Shown in pieces: positions 36,919 to 48,600 of a DNA stretch of 64,000 bases (positions within the stretch are counted from its first letter, which is position 1; every line of letters starts with the position of its first letter). The DNA lies in NCBI RefSeq assembly GCF_003589595.1, contig NW_020654810.1, positions 16,883,861 through 16,947,860 of the forward strand, written 5' to 3'. Source of the DNA: Hyposmocoma kahamanoa. Taxonomy: Eukaryota > Arthropoda > Insecta > Lepidoptera > Cosmopterigidae. Position numbers and translations under genes: made by a program. Under the pieces are notes generated by a model. That model made no database searches. It worked only from the letters and a program-made list of their open reading frames with translations, and was not told the origin of the DNA.

Positions 36919-37438
36919 CGACACTTTACGTCGGCGTTGCGATGTTTGAGCGGTGACGCTGCGTTGTACTAAGTAATTAAATTAGAACAAATGCCATAAT
37001 TATGGTGCCGGTGTAAAGGCGTAAGGCGACGGAATGTGTGTGCATCGGACAAGGGGCCAGGAGACGAAGCGAGGAGGGGTGCTGCGGTGCATAAGTAAGC
37101 GGGGCGTTACTTTTTTATATGATATCAAGTGACGGGATGAACAAGTCGTGCGCCTGATGGTAAGCGAGACACCTGTCTATAACAGTTGCAATGCCACTCA
37201 GAGCTTTTAACACAAAGATCTGAAGGACACTGCCACTGCGCCCGTCATCCTGAGACATAGGTTGATAAGTCTCATGTACCCTTACCTACTTAAGGTGGCA
37301 ATACTTCCCTGGACGACCTCTTTCCCAAGGAGCTCTGCTGCTATGTGGTCTGTGACTGCTACGTTGCGATACTGCAATCCGCGTGTGACACTCGGTGCGT
37401 TGAATTCTTACCGTTGCGACGACGCAACGCAAGTGTCG
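36919..37438. mobile_element. GC-richer TIR element carrying a nested repeat X
   Basis: The left end CGACACTTTACGTCGGCGTT and the right end …CGACGCAACGCAAGTGTCG are imperfect inverted repeats. A repeat X copy (37130-37343) sits inside. A similar sequence (GACGAAGCG, TGCGGT, CGACGCTGCGTTGTA) occurs at 63815-63990. Boundaries are approximate. Confidence 0.5.
37130..37343 (+). repeat. Repeat X, copy 7
   Basis: GACGGGATGAACAAGTCGTG to AAGGAGCTCTGCTGCTA, nested within the TIR element at 36919-37438. It lies in the spacer between Fuc-B and Fuc-C. Confidence 0.75.
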
Positions 37439-38139
37439 ACTAGCTCTAAATGGATATATACATTATGTATGTACTGCTACAGTGTGTTTCGTTTAGTCTG
37501 TATAGCCTCAGCGTCATTGAACAAGAAAATTTAATTTAATTCAAAATTAATCGTACACTGAAAAAAATGCATTGCTTTTTAATTTTTTAATCCGTTCTGT
37601 GATACATAGATAAAGCCAGAGAACTCCCACTGGCACATAACAGCTTTTTTTCTGGGACATGTCCTTAGACATTAAAGATACATTGTGCCGCACTTACTTC
37701 TGACGGGAAAGATTGCTGGAAGCAGAAAAACAGATCGCAGAAAAACCATGGCTTGATAATATTAAAGAATGGACAGGCAACTTATTGCGGGTTTCCTACG
37801 TGATTGCGAATGACGATACTGTGAAAACGGTTGCGCGAAAGCTATAACGCACGACGGCTTATTTTCACGAATGTTCAGTTGCGCGAAAGTTTAAAAGCGC
37901 GATGGTTAATTTGCGCGAATGACGATAGCACGAAGACAAATGGAATGCGCGAATAGTTAATACTACGACTTGCTCGGCACAGAGGGCTGTATGCAAGACT
38001 GGTGGCCAACATTCACTAGAAGGAGAGATACTGTTAGAAGATGAATTTAATTATGTTGTGTTTCATTTACGTGATTGGAATGTTTCTTTTTTCAGTCTAA
38101 AATTTAAGGTGATATTAAAAGTCTTTAATACTTCTCAAC
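37439..38139. other. Spacer downstream of Fuc-B
   Basis: No gene. GCGCGAA-type motifs recur at 37830-37960. ATTAAA variants on the minus strand lie at 38124-38129 and near 38045 and, with the AATAAA overlapping the stop, are the only poly(A) candidates for Fuc-B. Confidence 0.4.
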
Positions 38140-38145
38140 TTTATT
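38140..38145 (-). terminator. AATAAA overlapping the Fuc-B stop codon
   Basis: On the minus strand the codons CAA TAA are followed by A, so the hexamer includes the stop. If used, the 3' UTR would be very short. Confidence 0.35.
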
Positions 38146-41100
38146 GCCAAAAAGTTCTGTTCGAATTAGTAATCTTCAATGCCCAGGCATATTTTTCTTC
38201 GGAGCGAGATTTGCCCGGTAAATTCACCCTTACTGAGTCTGACGTAATCGTGAACTGAAAATATAGGTACGTAATAAATTAATGAGGCTATATTAATTTT
38301 TATTAATGTGTTTTAAGTGATTGCACATGGCGACTTTTGATAGTGATACAAACGTGTTTTTCATTAACTGTAAACAGTGATGTATTGCATCGATGGAGTG
38401 ACTCATGTTTATACATTAAAAACATATGGCTGTATCGATGCAAACACTGTATTTATTAAATTGATGCTTAAGCACATTTAAACGATGCAGATACACGTAA
38501 GCATCGCGGCAAAATGGCGCAGAGGAGTGAATCTTCAATACCCTAAAAACAGTGTCGCGGCTGTATCGCGTTTGCATCGATACCATATTGCGTTTGCATC
38601 CCGGTCGTATCGCTGCTTAAGTCACAATCGCGACTGAGTGTCGTATTCTAGAACTCTACTCAATGCTCAAGTCAGGATTTGAGTAAGGTTTAAAGCACTC
38701 GAAATCATACTCAAGTCCCTGCCATTAGGGTCGTATTTCCAGTGCTTGTGTTGCCAGTGCAATCCTGACTTGAGCATTGAATAGAGTTCTAGAATACGGC
38801 CCTGAGTCACTTCAGATGCGCTGTTAAATGTCGCCGTGTGTAACCGCTCTTACATTTGCTTGCAAGTAACAAAAGCATTGTAAATGTGTATAGTAGTACA
38901 GCGCGGTGATAGCTTAATATTATTTTATCTCATCACAAATTAATTATTACTTTAATTAATTTGTGATTAAATTATTAGGAATCACCGTTTTATTATATTG
39001 TTATGTATGTTTGTTTACGAGATATGTATTTATGGGTCTTTGTAACTTGGTTATAAATAAATAAATAAATAGAAAAACGGTTGTTTCTCGATCGAGAAGT
39101 TGACGCTTCGAATGTCTGCGGCGGTGGCATAGATATATCTATGGGCGGTATATGACTTCATTTCAAAGTTAAGTGTATTTGCGAATGTTTAGCAGCAATA
39201 CCTCTTGGTAATGGTAAAGGAAAATATCGTGACGAAACCTGCACGTAGAAGAAGGATCACAACCCTTGGAAAATTAATCAAGTTCCCAATCTGTATTGGC
39301 TCAGAGTCGCGGCCTTTCAAATAACAAAATAACTTAACGTCTTTAATGTATAGTGGATGCTATATAGTAAAATCTGCCAAAATGGAGCAGCGAAGAACTT
39401 ATCTTTCGGCGATCAATGGTACAGTAGGTATACCATTTTCTAAGGCCCAGACTGCCGAGTCACTCAAGATTTATGGAAACTCCTATTTCTACCACTCTTA
39501 AAAATAAATTATTATCAACTGGTTTACATTCTCTCACTATGACAACAAAAGTTTTAAATGTACGTACACTTAAAGAAGAGGGGCCTTCAGAGTCGAGCAA
39601 TTCAATAATAAAGCTCATGTTCTGTATAAAATGAACCAAGTTTCCCATCAGCAAAATATTATCGATTGGCCATTTTAAGAAGAATGCATAAATGTCTGTA
39701 AATATTACTTTTGTCTTAGTCAGAGTATTCGCAGTTTCAATCTGTTTCTTTTTGCCGGTGTACCATACATACGGATTAAGAGTGTCATTTTGGTATAACC
39801 AAGGCGAAGTATCATAAATTGCTTCTCCGTTAATTTTGAGCCATTCGCCCAATTGTAGAAGTCGTTCTTCGAAAAAAACTGGTATAATTCCTTCTTTCGT
39901 AGGGCCGACGTTAATCAATGCATTGCCTTTAGGAAAAACAGAGATCCACATTTATTCTAATTTATGTGAGGTATACCGTGAGATAGTAAGTGATAATAGA
40001 CAGACGATAACGATGTTCTATATTTTATAAAATACAATAACAAAAATGTAATAATTTCGGACGAATGAGTTCACGTAACTCTTATCGAAAGACCTTTTAT
40101 TATAGTCAATGACACGATATCGGTTCATCGTAATATTATCCTTTGTTGTGTTAATTAATAACTCTAAATACCACTCTAACCTTGCACAAGTTTATTGTTA
40201 AATACCGGCACCTAAGTACACTATTCACGTACCATATTGAATATGAAAATCAATTACAAGATCTCTAATCAAAAAGTGGAACCATCAGAAGAACTCTGTA
40301 GATCTCAGAAATCACAGTACATAGTTATCTAAGTAATACATAAATCAATTGTACAGTTTATTTTATCTGAAATGATTCGGCCTACCTCCACAGCTCACTA
40401 CAGTCACAACAGTTCCTAGTAATTCATCAAGCTGAAGTAACTCGTCATCCCGTACATCATTTCTACAACCCCAAGATACCTTATCGAGTTTAAAAGCATC
40501 CTCCCATTTATGTGGCATCAAGTATCCTGTAAAGTTAGTACTATAAACTGTTTAAATTCATCATTATCAACGTTAGGAGCAAGAAGCCGTCCACTGCTGA
40601 ATGAAGACTGAAAATGGAGAAAATCACTTTTTACTGGTTAAAAGTTAGCATTCCAAGTTTTGATTGCAGAAGTATAAAGGCCTATCCAGATAAGCGATAG
40701 TCACTACCGCTGTGGGTAGCGAAAAATACCGCACGGTATCCCGCTGCGCATTTGTATGAAGTTTCGTGGCAAAAGCGAAACTGAAATATATACCGATAAT
40801 AATATACCGCCCAGATGGCGGATGGCGCGAATACCTACCTCACCAGTTAATTAGTGACGATTAGTTGACATAACAGAAGGACTCATTTGCGATTATGACG
40901 TCGAAACAGTGAAATGTTAAATTTATAGAGATTACGCGTTTACACATGGTTATAGTGTGGTCTTATTCTCTGGCAGCATAGAGGTGATAGTCTAGTAAAA
41001 TAAAAAAAGTGTACCTTCCCGTAGCGGTAGCGATACCCACTTAGGTTTGAACTGTAGGAATACCGCATACCCACTTGGATTTCGCTACCCACGGCGGTAG

Positions 41101-43268
41101 CGACTATCGCGTATATTTGAACATGACATCCTTTTCAGACTAAAAACACACACATGGTTTTCAACGTTGCATACGATATTCAATAGTTAATATTCGGTTA
41201 CCCAGCGTAAGTATTATTATTTGGTTATATGAATAACACCATCGATGGACCAGGCAAATTTTTTGGAGCAGCCTGACAATGGTTCTTGTAAAAGTAGTCG
41301 TAATTATCATCATTCTCCACCGGTATTTTATTGTCTATCTTCATTGTACTGTACCTTCATTACACCCAGGCAATGCAATAAACTACCTTACCAGGATTGA
41401 AGCCATCATCGCAATTATAGAAGTCTCCATGTTTACACCAGCTGTCGTGACCCCACCTATCATTGACTACTATTTCGTCTCTGACAGGGCTCTCATTGTA
41501 AATCCAGGCCAACATTTCACGCGATTTCCAATAAGTACAGCTTGCTTCCCTGTCACCATCGGACCATAACACGGATGGTTTATATTCATTGATTAAATAT
41601 TTAATGTCTGGCCAAACTATTGTGTCCGTATAATTAGTTGTGGTATAATCTCTTTTTCTATCATCTCTATAGAGTTTATTAAACCATTCATATAGAGAGT
41701 AATAAAGGCCAAATTTCATGTTGTGTTTTCTTATTGACTCAGAAAGAGCACCAACAATGTCTCTTTTTGGTCCTACGTCCACTGAATTCCAATTCGATCG
41801 CCCTGATGGAAACAGGGCAAAGCCGTCGTGGTGCTTGGAAGTGAAAACAACGTATCTGAAAACATAATAAACGATGAGTATAAAGTGCTCCATTTTTTTG
41901 TATTGAAATGGAATTAATAAAATGATTATTCTGCTGTCATTATGAATACTATGAAAGCATTTCGAGAATTAAAATATTATTCCTACCAAGTCGCTAAAAT
42001 AAAACGAAATTATCTAAAAAAATAAAAGAACCTCGCTCCAGCATCAGCAAATAGTTTCGCCCATTTGTCAGGTTCAAAGAGTTCGGCTGTAAACATCGAT
42101 GGGAATTCTAGATACGAATCGTATTTATTGGCAGCCATAAAATTCTTCACCTTTTCGTCACCTAAAACGCAATGCTACAAGTAAATAGGATCGCACACGG
42201 CACCATGCTTCGGCGTGAAATTGGGGCGTATCGCGGGGTATGCTAATTTAGCAGCTAAACGAAGTGCTATGGAAAGCATTGCCTGCTTTGCCGCAGCTGT
42301 GTAGTTAGGCTGCGAAGCAGCAGACAATCCTTGTTACAAATCACACCGCAGCGGTAGCAACTCTCGCACGGGGTGCAACGTGTGGAACCATAAAAGCATA
42401 TAGACGCGCCGCCACCTTAATTTATTTTACTATTTTAAGAAAAAAGTATACATACTACAATAATAAATAATGAAAAGCACCCTTAAACAGTACTTGGGTT
42501 TGTTTCGACTATAAAATTCAATAATCTTTATATCGTACTTATGTATTGAAACATTGCTGAAAAGTAGGTGTTCGGTTAAGCACATAAAAATATTAGCATT
42601 GATATCAAATAAAATTTGTTTTTATTTATATGTTGGTTTTATGTTTTTCTTTTTAACCAATTTCAAAAAGGAGGAGATTCTCATCGAATTTAATAGTGGT
42701 CGGATTTAAATTTGAAGAAAATATTCCACCTCTAAGGGTGGCAAACTAGGTGATGAATGATTTTGACGTCGGTTTTTTTAGTACACTGTACTGATACCAT
42801 TTTATTGTCTTATCTACATTTTAATTTCTGGTATTGTTTTTTTTTGTTCTTTTGTTGGCTTTAATTTTATTTTGTTATATGGCATTTGTTGGTGTTTATT
42901 GTGGTATTATTAGTGGTAATAAAAGTGTATTTCATACTACATTTTAAGCTTAAGTTTAGATAATCAGTAGGTTAACTCACTATCTATTCGGGCTTAGTTT
43001 GTAAGGCTTTAGACATATAAAAATAATTACCATTCTCCAATTCAAACCAGAACCATTCGGACGAATAACATGGCACAGCATACGGTCCCCAATGCACAAA
43101 AATGCCAATTTTTCCTGAATCATACCACTTGGGCGCCGGACGGGCATCGAGATAAACCCAATCTGGAGCATAATTGTTATAATTTACCTTGCCAGCTTGT
43201 GAGTAAAAACTGCCAGATTCTTCTATGGAGTAAGTTTGGAGAATGATAATTAAGAGTAACAATCCCAT
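38141..43268 (-). CDS. Fuc-B: GH29 alpha-L-fucosidase, complete (481 aa)
   Basis: Predicted secreted fucosidase and the most divergent copy at its N-terminus. Exons: 43268-43031, 42161-42032, 41855-41392, 40526-40386, 39926-39568, 38254-38141; 1446 nt with the stop. The signal peptide is [14 protein letters not shown]. Exon 1 reads [16 protein letters not shown] where the others have HWGVYSVP. Exon 3 keeps KHHDGF, WSDGDRE (nucleophile about residue 222) and CDDGFNP; exon 4 keeps PHKWED but has SWGCRNDV instead of the usual [12 protein letters not shown] stretch; exon 5 keeps NVGPTKEG and [11 protein letters not shown]. The exon-5 donor at 39567 uses GTACGT; without splicing the frame would run 36 more codons to a stop at 39460, so an intron-retained C-terminus is possible. 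The exon-6 stop overlaps an AATAAA (38140-38145). Introns carry a MITE (intron 3), a hairpin (intron 5) and a Lepidoptera repeat (intron 1). Confidence 0.9.
38642..38798. repeat. Hairpin with 38-bp arms, in Fuc-B intron 5
   Basis: CGTATTCTAGAACTCTACTC… (38642-38679) pairs with 38761-38798 with one mismatch and an 81-bp loop. It fits a small MITE; no clear target duplication is seen. Confidence 0.75.
40694..41110. mobile_element. MITE with 31-bp TIRs, in Fuc-B intron 3
   Basis: The left arm 40694-40724 (GCGATAGTCACTACCGCTGT…) and right arm 41080-41110 match with two differences. The interior contains further GCGGTAGCGA units and no ORF. A target duplication is not obvious. Confidence 0.75.
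42652..42782 (+). repeat. Lepidoptera 'aaccgactt' repeat, short copy 3
   Basis: TTAACCAATTTCAAAAAGGA at the left and GACGTCGGTTTTTTTAGTAC at the right, with most of the middle deleted. In Fuc-B intron 1. Confidence 0.65.
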
Positions 43269-44806
43269 TGTTCTGTGAAATAAATAATTTCATGATTGAT
43301 GTCAAACAATGTCAGGTACAAACTGTTCAAGTATTTCAAAAAAATTAAGGTTTTGGAATAACTACTTAGTCAAGAAACGTGCTACGTGCGCCGTCTTTGT
43401 TGGAAGGTATTGTTATATATAAATTAGAATTAGTTAAATATGCGACACACACACAGGAAAATGCACACATTCACAACTTATCTTTTACCTATACACTAAT
43501 ATATTGATTTATTAACTTTTGTTACTTTTTCTGAACTGTGAATTAATTACCAACCTTTCATACTAAAAACTGTTTTATTTAATTTAGTAAACTATAAAAG
43601 TAGTTGACCGGAATCAGATGATAAGTACTTTAATCCGGTTTTATCGTTGACATACTGTACCCACCAAATTTATGTAAAATTCAGCTTAACCTAATCAATA
43701 AATATAATGATATATTCATTTCCAAGCAAAACATTAAAACTAGGACGGCCAACATATAAAAATATTAAATACGAAATAAAAATGTTTATAAAGTGAAATT
43801 GATGAAATAGTACGTAATTAGCAATGGAAAAACGAATAGCAAAATTCGGAGAGGCTATCACGACAGAATATGCCAAGGTCGGGAGATGATACATGAAAAG
43901 TGAGTAAATTGTCAAAGTGCGAGAAATAACTTACAATAGCAAATTTAAATAATTTAGGCACTAATATTTTAGTAAATATTAGTTGCAACTCTTTCAGGAA
44001 TCAGGAAAAGTAAGGGTGTTTACTAGATAACGTATAGTGAGAAAGATGAAAATGATAAGGGTCCGTAGTTTCACATTACAGGACATGTGCGTTAGTCTAA
44101 ACTATGTAAGTAGTTAGCACATTTTCAAATCGGTAAAAAACCTTATTCGTTATTTATACGATTTGGAATTTTTATTAACTAACGACTTATATTACTTACA
44201 CGGAAGTGTGAGATCACTTGTTCGTTTACGCAAAGCGTCGAGCAGACGGTAATAACGTGTTACTAGCAATTGGTTTATGCTTGGCTTTATCAATTGAAAA
44301 AGGAAAAGAAAAAATAACAATAATAAAAAACACGGACAATATAGAAGTAGACAAACATGGTGGTTTATTTCCATAACTTCAAGATAAATTATAAACATTG
44401 ACGTTTATTTCCATATATTTCCGTGATTATAGATGACATCATTACCATCATTATCATCATTGTGAAGTCGTCCCACTGCTGGGCAAAGGTAGTATAATTA
44501 ATAATATTACACTACCATGCTGCCCCTAAGCGGGCAGGGAACTCAAATTCATAGGTAAGTAAATTACACTTAAAATCGTTATATTGATTAAACTACTGAT
44601 GAGATGCTACTACAGTTAGGTTATAATAACATTCATGATAATTCGTTTATTTGCTTAAAACCTGGTATAACAGAAGATGTTGCAAGAGACAGTGCCAGTA
44701 CAAACATGTTTCGCATGTATTAAATAGCATGCAAATGTCTAGTTACATATTGTCATTCAGACTACCACAACCTTAGAGGGTGGAAAAAAAGGAAAGTATA
44801 AGAGAT
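43269..44806. other. Spacer upstream of Fuc-B
   Basis: AT-rich. At 44450-44540 there is a short CCCACTGCTGGGC repeat fragment. No gene; the promoter is not resolved. Confidence 0.45.
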
Positions 44807-45554
44807 AGAACTCACGAAGCGAGTTTGACCCGCGCCCGCTGCGGTTGCGAGACAGCTGTTTTATTTCAACACTCACGATACCGCAGGTTTGTGCGGTCAC
44901 GAAGCCGCCGCGGTTGCGGAACGGCCCGCAAACTTGGCGGGAGAGGATCGCAAGGCGCGCGGTTATTTACGATCGATCGAGATCGTCAGTTAAGTCTCAG
45001 ACGTCGCCAGGGACTCACAAACGAGCTATCGTGTTATACTTACTTCATCAACGAATTAAAAGAAGAAGGCCTAAAACATTCAGGGTGCATCCTCTGATTC
45101 CGGAAAGAAATCGTTACGGATTATTCGTTTTCTTATTAATGAGTTAAAAAAACAAGAAGACAAATTCTTTAATTTTATTCGGATGTCCGTATCTACTTAT
45201 TCAGAACTTTTAAGATAAAACGGTAACTGGTAGGAAATTAATTGATCGACTTCAACATCCATAACTTGAGAAACGCGCTGCCAAATCGAAAATCAATCAC
45301 AAAATGGCGTGGGAAGGAAACACGCAAACCGCGCGCGCGTAACTCACGACCGCAGAGTGCGCGGGCGACACCCGCCAAGCGCGCGTTGAACCGCGTACCG
45401 CGTGGTTTGCGGCCGCCGCGAGTAACCGTCTCCGCTGCGGGCGTAAAACGCGTCGTGAAATGTGCTACTAAATTTGGCACACATTTCTACATTCTTCGGA
45501 GGCCGCGGTCCCGTCACCGCGGCGGGCGCGGGTAAAAACCGCTCCATGAGTTCT
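44807..45554. mobile_element. GC-rich element with imperfect TIRs, 748 bp
   Basis: The left end AGAACTCACGAAGCGAGTTT… followed by ACCCGCGCCCGCTGCGG is mirrored at the right end (GGGCGCGGGTAAAAACCGCT…GAGTTCT). Long ORFs on both strands overlap, as expected from GC-rich non-coding DNA, and none has a recognisable domain. A truncated inverted copy is at 8092-8500. Confidence 0.65.
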
Positions 45555-46327
45555 TAGCCTAAGACCACAACACAATAATAATAAAAATGTCACAAACATA
45601 ATGTCAACATCCGATTTCGCGGCTGCTTAAAAGGAACAGTACGCTGTCTCTTGACTTATATAACACTTATAATTCTTGAATCTAAGAACTGGATCAACTA
45701 GTTTGAAAATCCAGCTGCAATTGGAGGGGCTCCTGCTGGGGGGGTTCGACTCTACGCGCCAGCAATCACGCAACACATCTGCTCATAGTCATCCGACTGA
45801 TCGCATGACTATACGATAAACAAAAAAAGAAAAACAAACATGTCAAATTACAAATTAATTACTTATATTTATAGGTATAATCTTACATTTCATTACCTGT
45901 CAAATATTTCGTCTACGTCGTCGTAAAAAATATTTTTATTTAACCACTTGTACTGCTTTGTTTTTAATAAACTTAAGTGTAATAGTTTAATCTCAAGTGG
46001 TATTTTATTATGTACATATGTCAACACACATTTTAAATAACTTTTACTGTATTTAGCAGTCTTAGGAATAGTGTCAAGTACAAGTCTATTCGGGTTTCTG
46101 CAGTCTAGTATTCACATCTCAGCCTTTTTAAATTCCGTATATATAATGGTGGTAGTGGCAACAGACCAAGGCTCTGTAACAAAGGTCTGCATGTATCGTC
46201 TGGGGAATTCCACAAATTTTGTTAGGTACCATAAATTCAAATTCATTTATTCTCAGACCAATTAGTCATTATTTGTTAGTGACAATCTAATGAGTTAAGT
46301 TAGTAGAAACATCATCTACCCATTTAT
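45555..46327. other. Spacer with no gene
   Basis: AT-rich DNA between the GC-rich element and the SINE. I see no supported feature. Confidence 0.45.
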
Positions 46328-46610
46328 ATGTCCCACTGCTGGGCACGGGTGTCCTTCCAGATAAGGGTTTATGGCTATAGTCCGCCACGCTGGCCCAATG
46401 GGGACTTCACACGTTTCCCGAGGGTTGTGAACCTTCTTCAACGTGCAGGTTTCATCACAATGTTTTCCTTCATCGAAACGCTCATGATAAATTTCAAATT
46501 AAATTTCGCACATAAATTCCGTGAAACTCAGAGGTGCGAGACCGGATTCGAAACCACTACCTTCTGCTTGAGAGGCAGTATGTCAAACCATTAGGTTACC
46601 ACGGCTCCTA
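46328..46610 (-). mobile_element. tRNA-headed SINE with CCCACTGCTGGGC body
   Basis: On the minus strand it starts with a tRNA-like head (GAGCCGTGGTAACCTAATGG; B box GGTTTCGAATCC) and ends with the complement of CCCACTGCTGGGC, a motif widespread in Lepidoptera. The body also has CGCTGGCCCAATGGGGACTT. Degenerate relatives occur at 18330-18620 and 39190-39320. Confidence 0.75.
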
Positions 46611-46823
46611 GTAGAAACAAGAAGAACAATTACAATATATTAAATTAAATTACATTATTATTATAAATACATTATTATACGTTCACGTGTAACTCGGTGA
46701 ACGTACGGAAAACAGCCGAGTCCATTCGTCCTGACATCATCCTCAGGTTACCTTTCGTGCTCCCACGCAATCGCAACATCTGTGACGCATTTTTTGCGCA
46801 TGATTGCGTAAAAATCACCAACA

Positions 46824-46899
46824 CACGCATCCGCAAACATGCCAGAGGCACTGCAAAAGCGTGGAAGCCGCAACAGAACCTTAAAGATATTATTGTACA
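46824..46899 (+). repeat. 76-bp direct repeat, copy 1
   Basis: ACGCATCCGCAAACATGCCA…TTATTGTACA; it returns at 47614-47688 with several mismatches. The pair flanks the LINE fragment. Confidence 0.7.
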
Positions 46900-46999
46900 T
46901 TACACTTAAGGCGTGAAGTTGGTCCACAGTGCACCTGTATAAAAATTATAAGTCATTTTTACAAAGTTATTTCGTACTACGACACTGTTGTTATATTTT

Positions 47000-47613
47000 T
47001 TACTGCATTGTAATTATTATAAAATGAAAATGTCACATTTAGGCTACTGTTCGTTCACTACGTGGACTTCCATGAGAAGAACGAGTAAGAAATTCTAGGG
47101 ATTGCTCTTTTCAAATAAACTCAAATGCTATGTATGCACTTTGAATCAAATTTGTGTGGAATCTGGAGCCATGTCGTATTTCCATACATCTTTATGTAAC
47201 ACGTAGTCTTCAATTTTGTAATATGACTTTTCAATCAAAATATTTTTAATGGAGTTTTTAAACTTAGGAAGTGATAATCTTAATATATGCTCCGGAATCT
47301 TATTGTAAAAACGTATACAGTTCCATACAAAAGAGTCTTTTACCTTGGTTAAACGAAATCGTGATACCATGAGTTTGGACTTAGATCTAAGGTTAATATT
47401 ATGGATATCTTTTCTCTTATTGAAATTATGTATATTTTTGCGGGCATATAAAATATTTGAGTAAATGTACTGTGATGCCACAGTCATGATACCAGTCTCC
47501 TTAAAATTTTTTTTGAGAGAAACCCGAGAGCCTAGACGGTACACAGAACAAATCGCTCGTTTTTGCAATACAAATATGGTTTGAATATCTGCCACTTTAC
47601 CCCACATCAACAG
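47000..47613 (-). pseudogene. LINE RT C-terminal fragment with 3' tail
   Basis: The minus-strand frame reads through [33 protein letters not shown] and [12 protein letters not shown] to a stop at 47146, then the family 3' UTR. It is one of four copies of the 10452 family and is 5'-truncated at about 47610, where the 76-bp direct repeat begins. Confidence 0.8.
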
Positions 47614-47688
47614 ACGCATCCGCAAACATGCCAGACGCGTTGCAAAAGCGAGGAAGCCTCAACAGAACCCTAAAGATGTTATTGTACA
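47614..47688 (+). repeat. 76-bp direct repeat, copy 2
   Basis: It matches 46824-46899 (ACGCATCCGCAAACATGCCA … ATTGTACA) and abuts the LINE fragment. Confidence 0.7.
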
Positions 47689-47689
47689 G

Positions 47690-48293
47690 TCAAAAGCATG
47701 TCAAGCTTTACACTTTGGACTTTGGACCATTCGAAGTAAAACGGAACAAAAGAGTAACAGAGATAAACAAACTTTTCTCTCACACGCGTCACACTTTTTG
47801 TGCTGCACTAGGCGTTACTTGTTTGCGTGTCGTACGGTGACTGCAAAGCAACAAAATGTGCGTGGTCGAGTAGTACCTAGTAGTCTAACCGAGCAGAACT
47901 GGTTTTATAGTTTTAGCATAAATAAGCGAAAAGTGATAAAAATATACTTTGAGCTGACGTGCTCGTAGTTTCTAACACTTATAAATTTGATAATCTGAGA
48001 ATGTTGTAAATTGTTTCTAATTTTTAATACTTATCATGTTCTTACTTAACTAACTGTTTTTCTTTAGCATAATAATAATGTTGTATAATAAAATCAATAT
48101 AAAAACTTACATTATTTTGATAGTACCTATATGATGTTTAAATAAGAAAATTAATATTAAATACTCATATTATTTTAAACTTTCTAATTCAAGAAGAAAA
48201 GATGCGTCTAAGAATAATGTCATAGCAAAGTAATAAAAAGCTAAAAATATGTTTTCATATCGAATTCTTAGGTTTTTGCGATTGTTACACGTA
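47690..48293. other. Spacer with no gene
   Basis: AT-rich DNA between the direct repeat and the TA-flanked MITE. Nothing supported. Confidence 0.45.
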
Positions 48294-48446
48294 GGAAATG
48301 AAACTATATTTTAATATTTAAATCGCGTATATTTGTTTTTTCAAACAAACCAACGTTTCGGGCTCTTTACAGGTCCCATGGTCACGATTTATGTCAACTG
48401 TAACAAATATACGCGATTTAAATCCGGAAAGAATAGTTTCATTTCC
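48294..48446. mobile_element. TA-flanked MITE, copy 2 (153 bp)
   Basis: Same family as 32408. It starts GGAAATGAAACTAT and ends ATAGTTTCATTTCC, flanked by TA; the loop has CAACGTTTCGGGCTC. The arms extend about 45 bp through ATTTAAATCGCGTATATTTG. Confidence 0.82.
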
Positions 48447-48600
48447 TATATATTTTCATAGTTGATCACTATAAATAGTTATAGGTATACTTAAGTATTA
48501 AGATAGAATGCTGAGCTTCGGTAAGGCGTCGATATTTCGCCTAGTAATAATAAAATACATTCATATACTCGAATGTTCCCGAACCTAAAATCTATACTCT

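Noticed and set aside
44780..45547. Several overlapping Arg/Pro-rich ORFs on both strands
   Set aside because: They lie in a GC-rich inverted-repeat element; long frames on both strands come from base composition, and no domain is visible.
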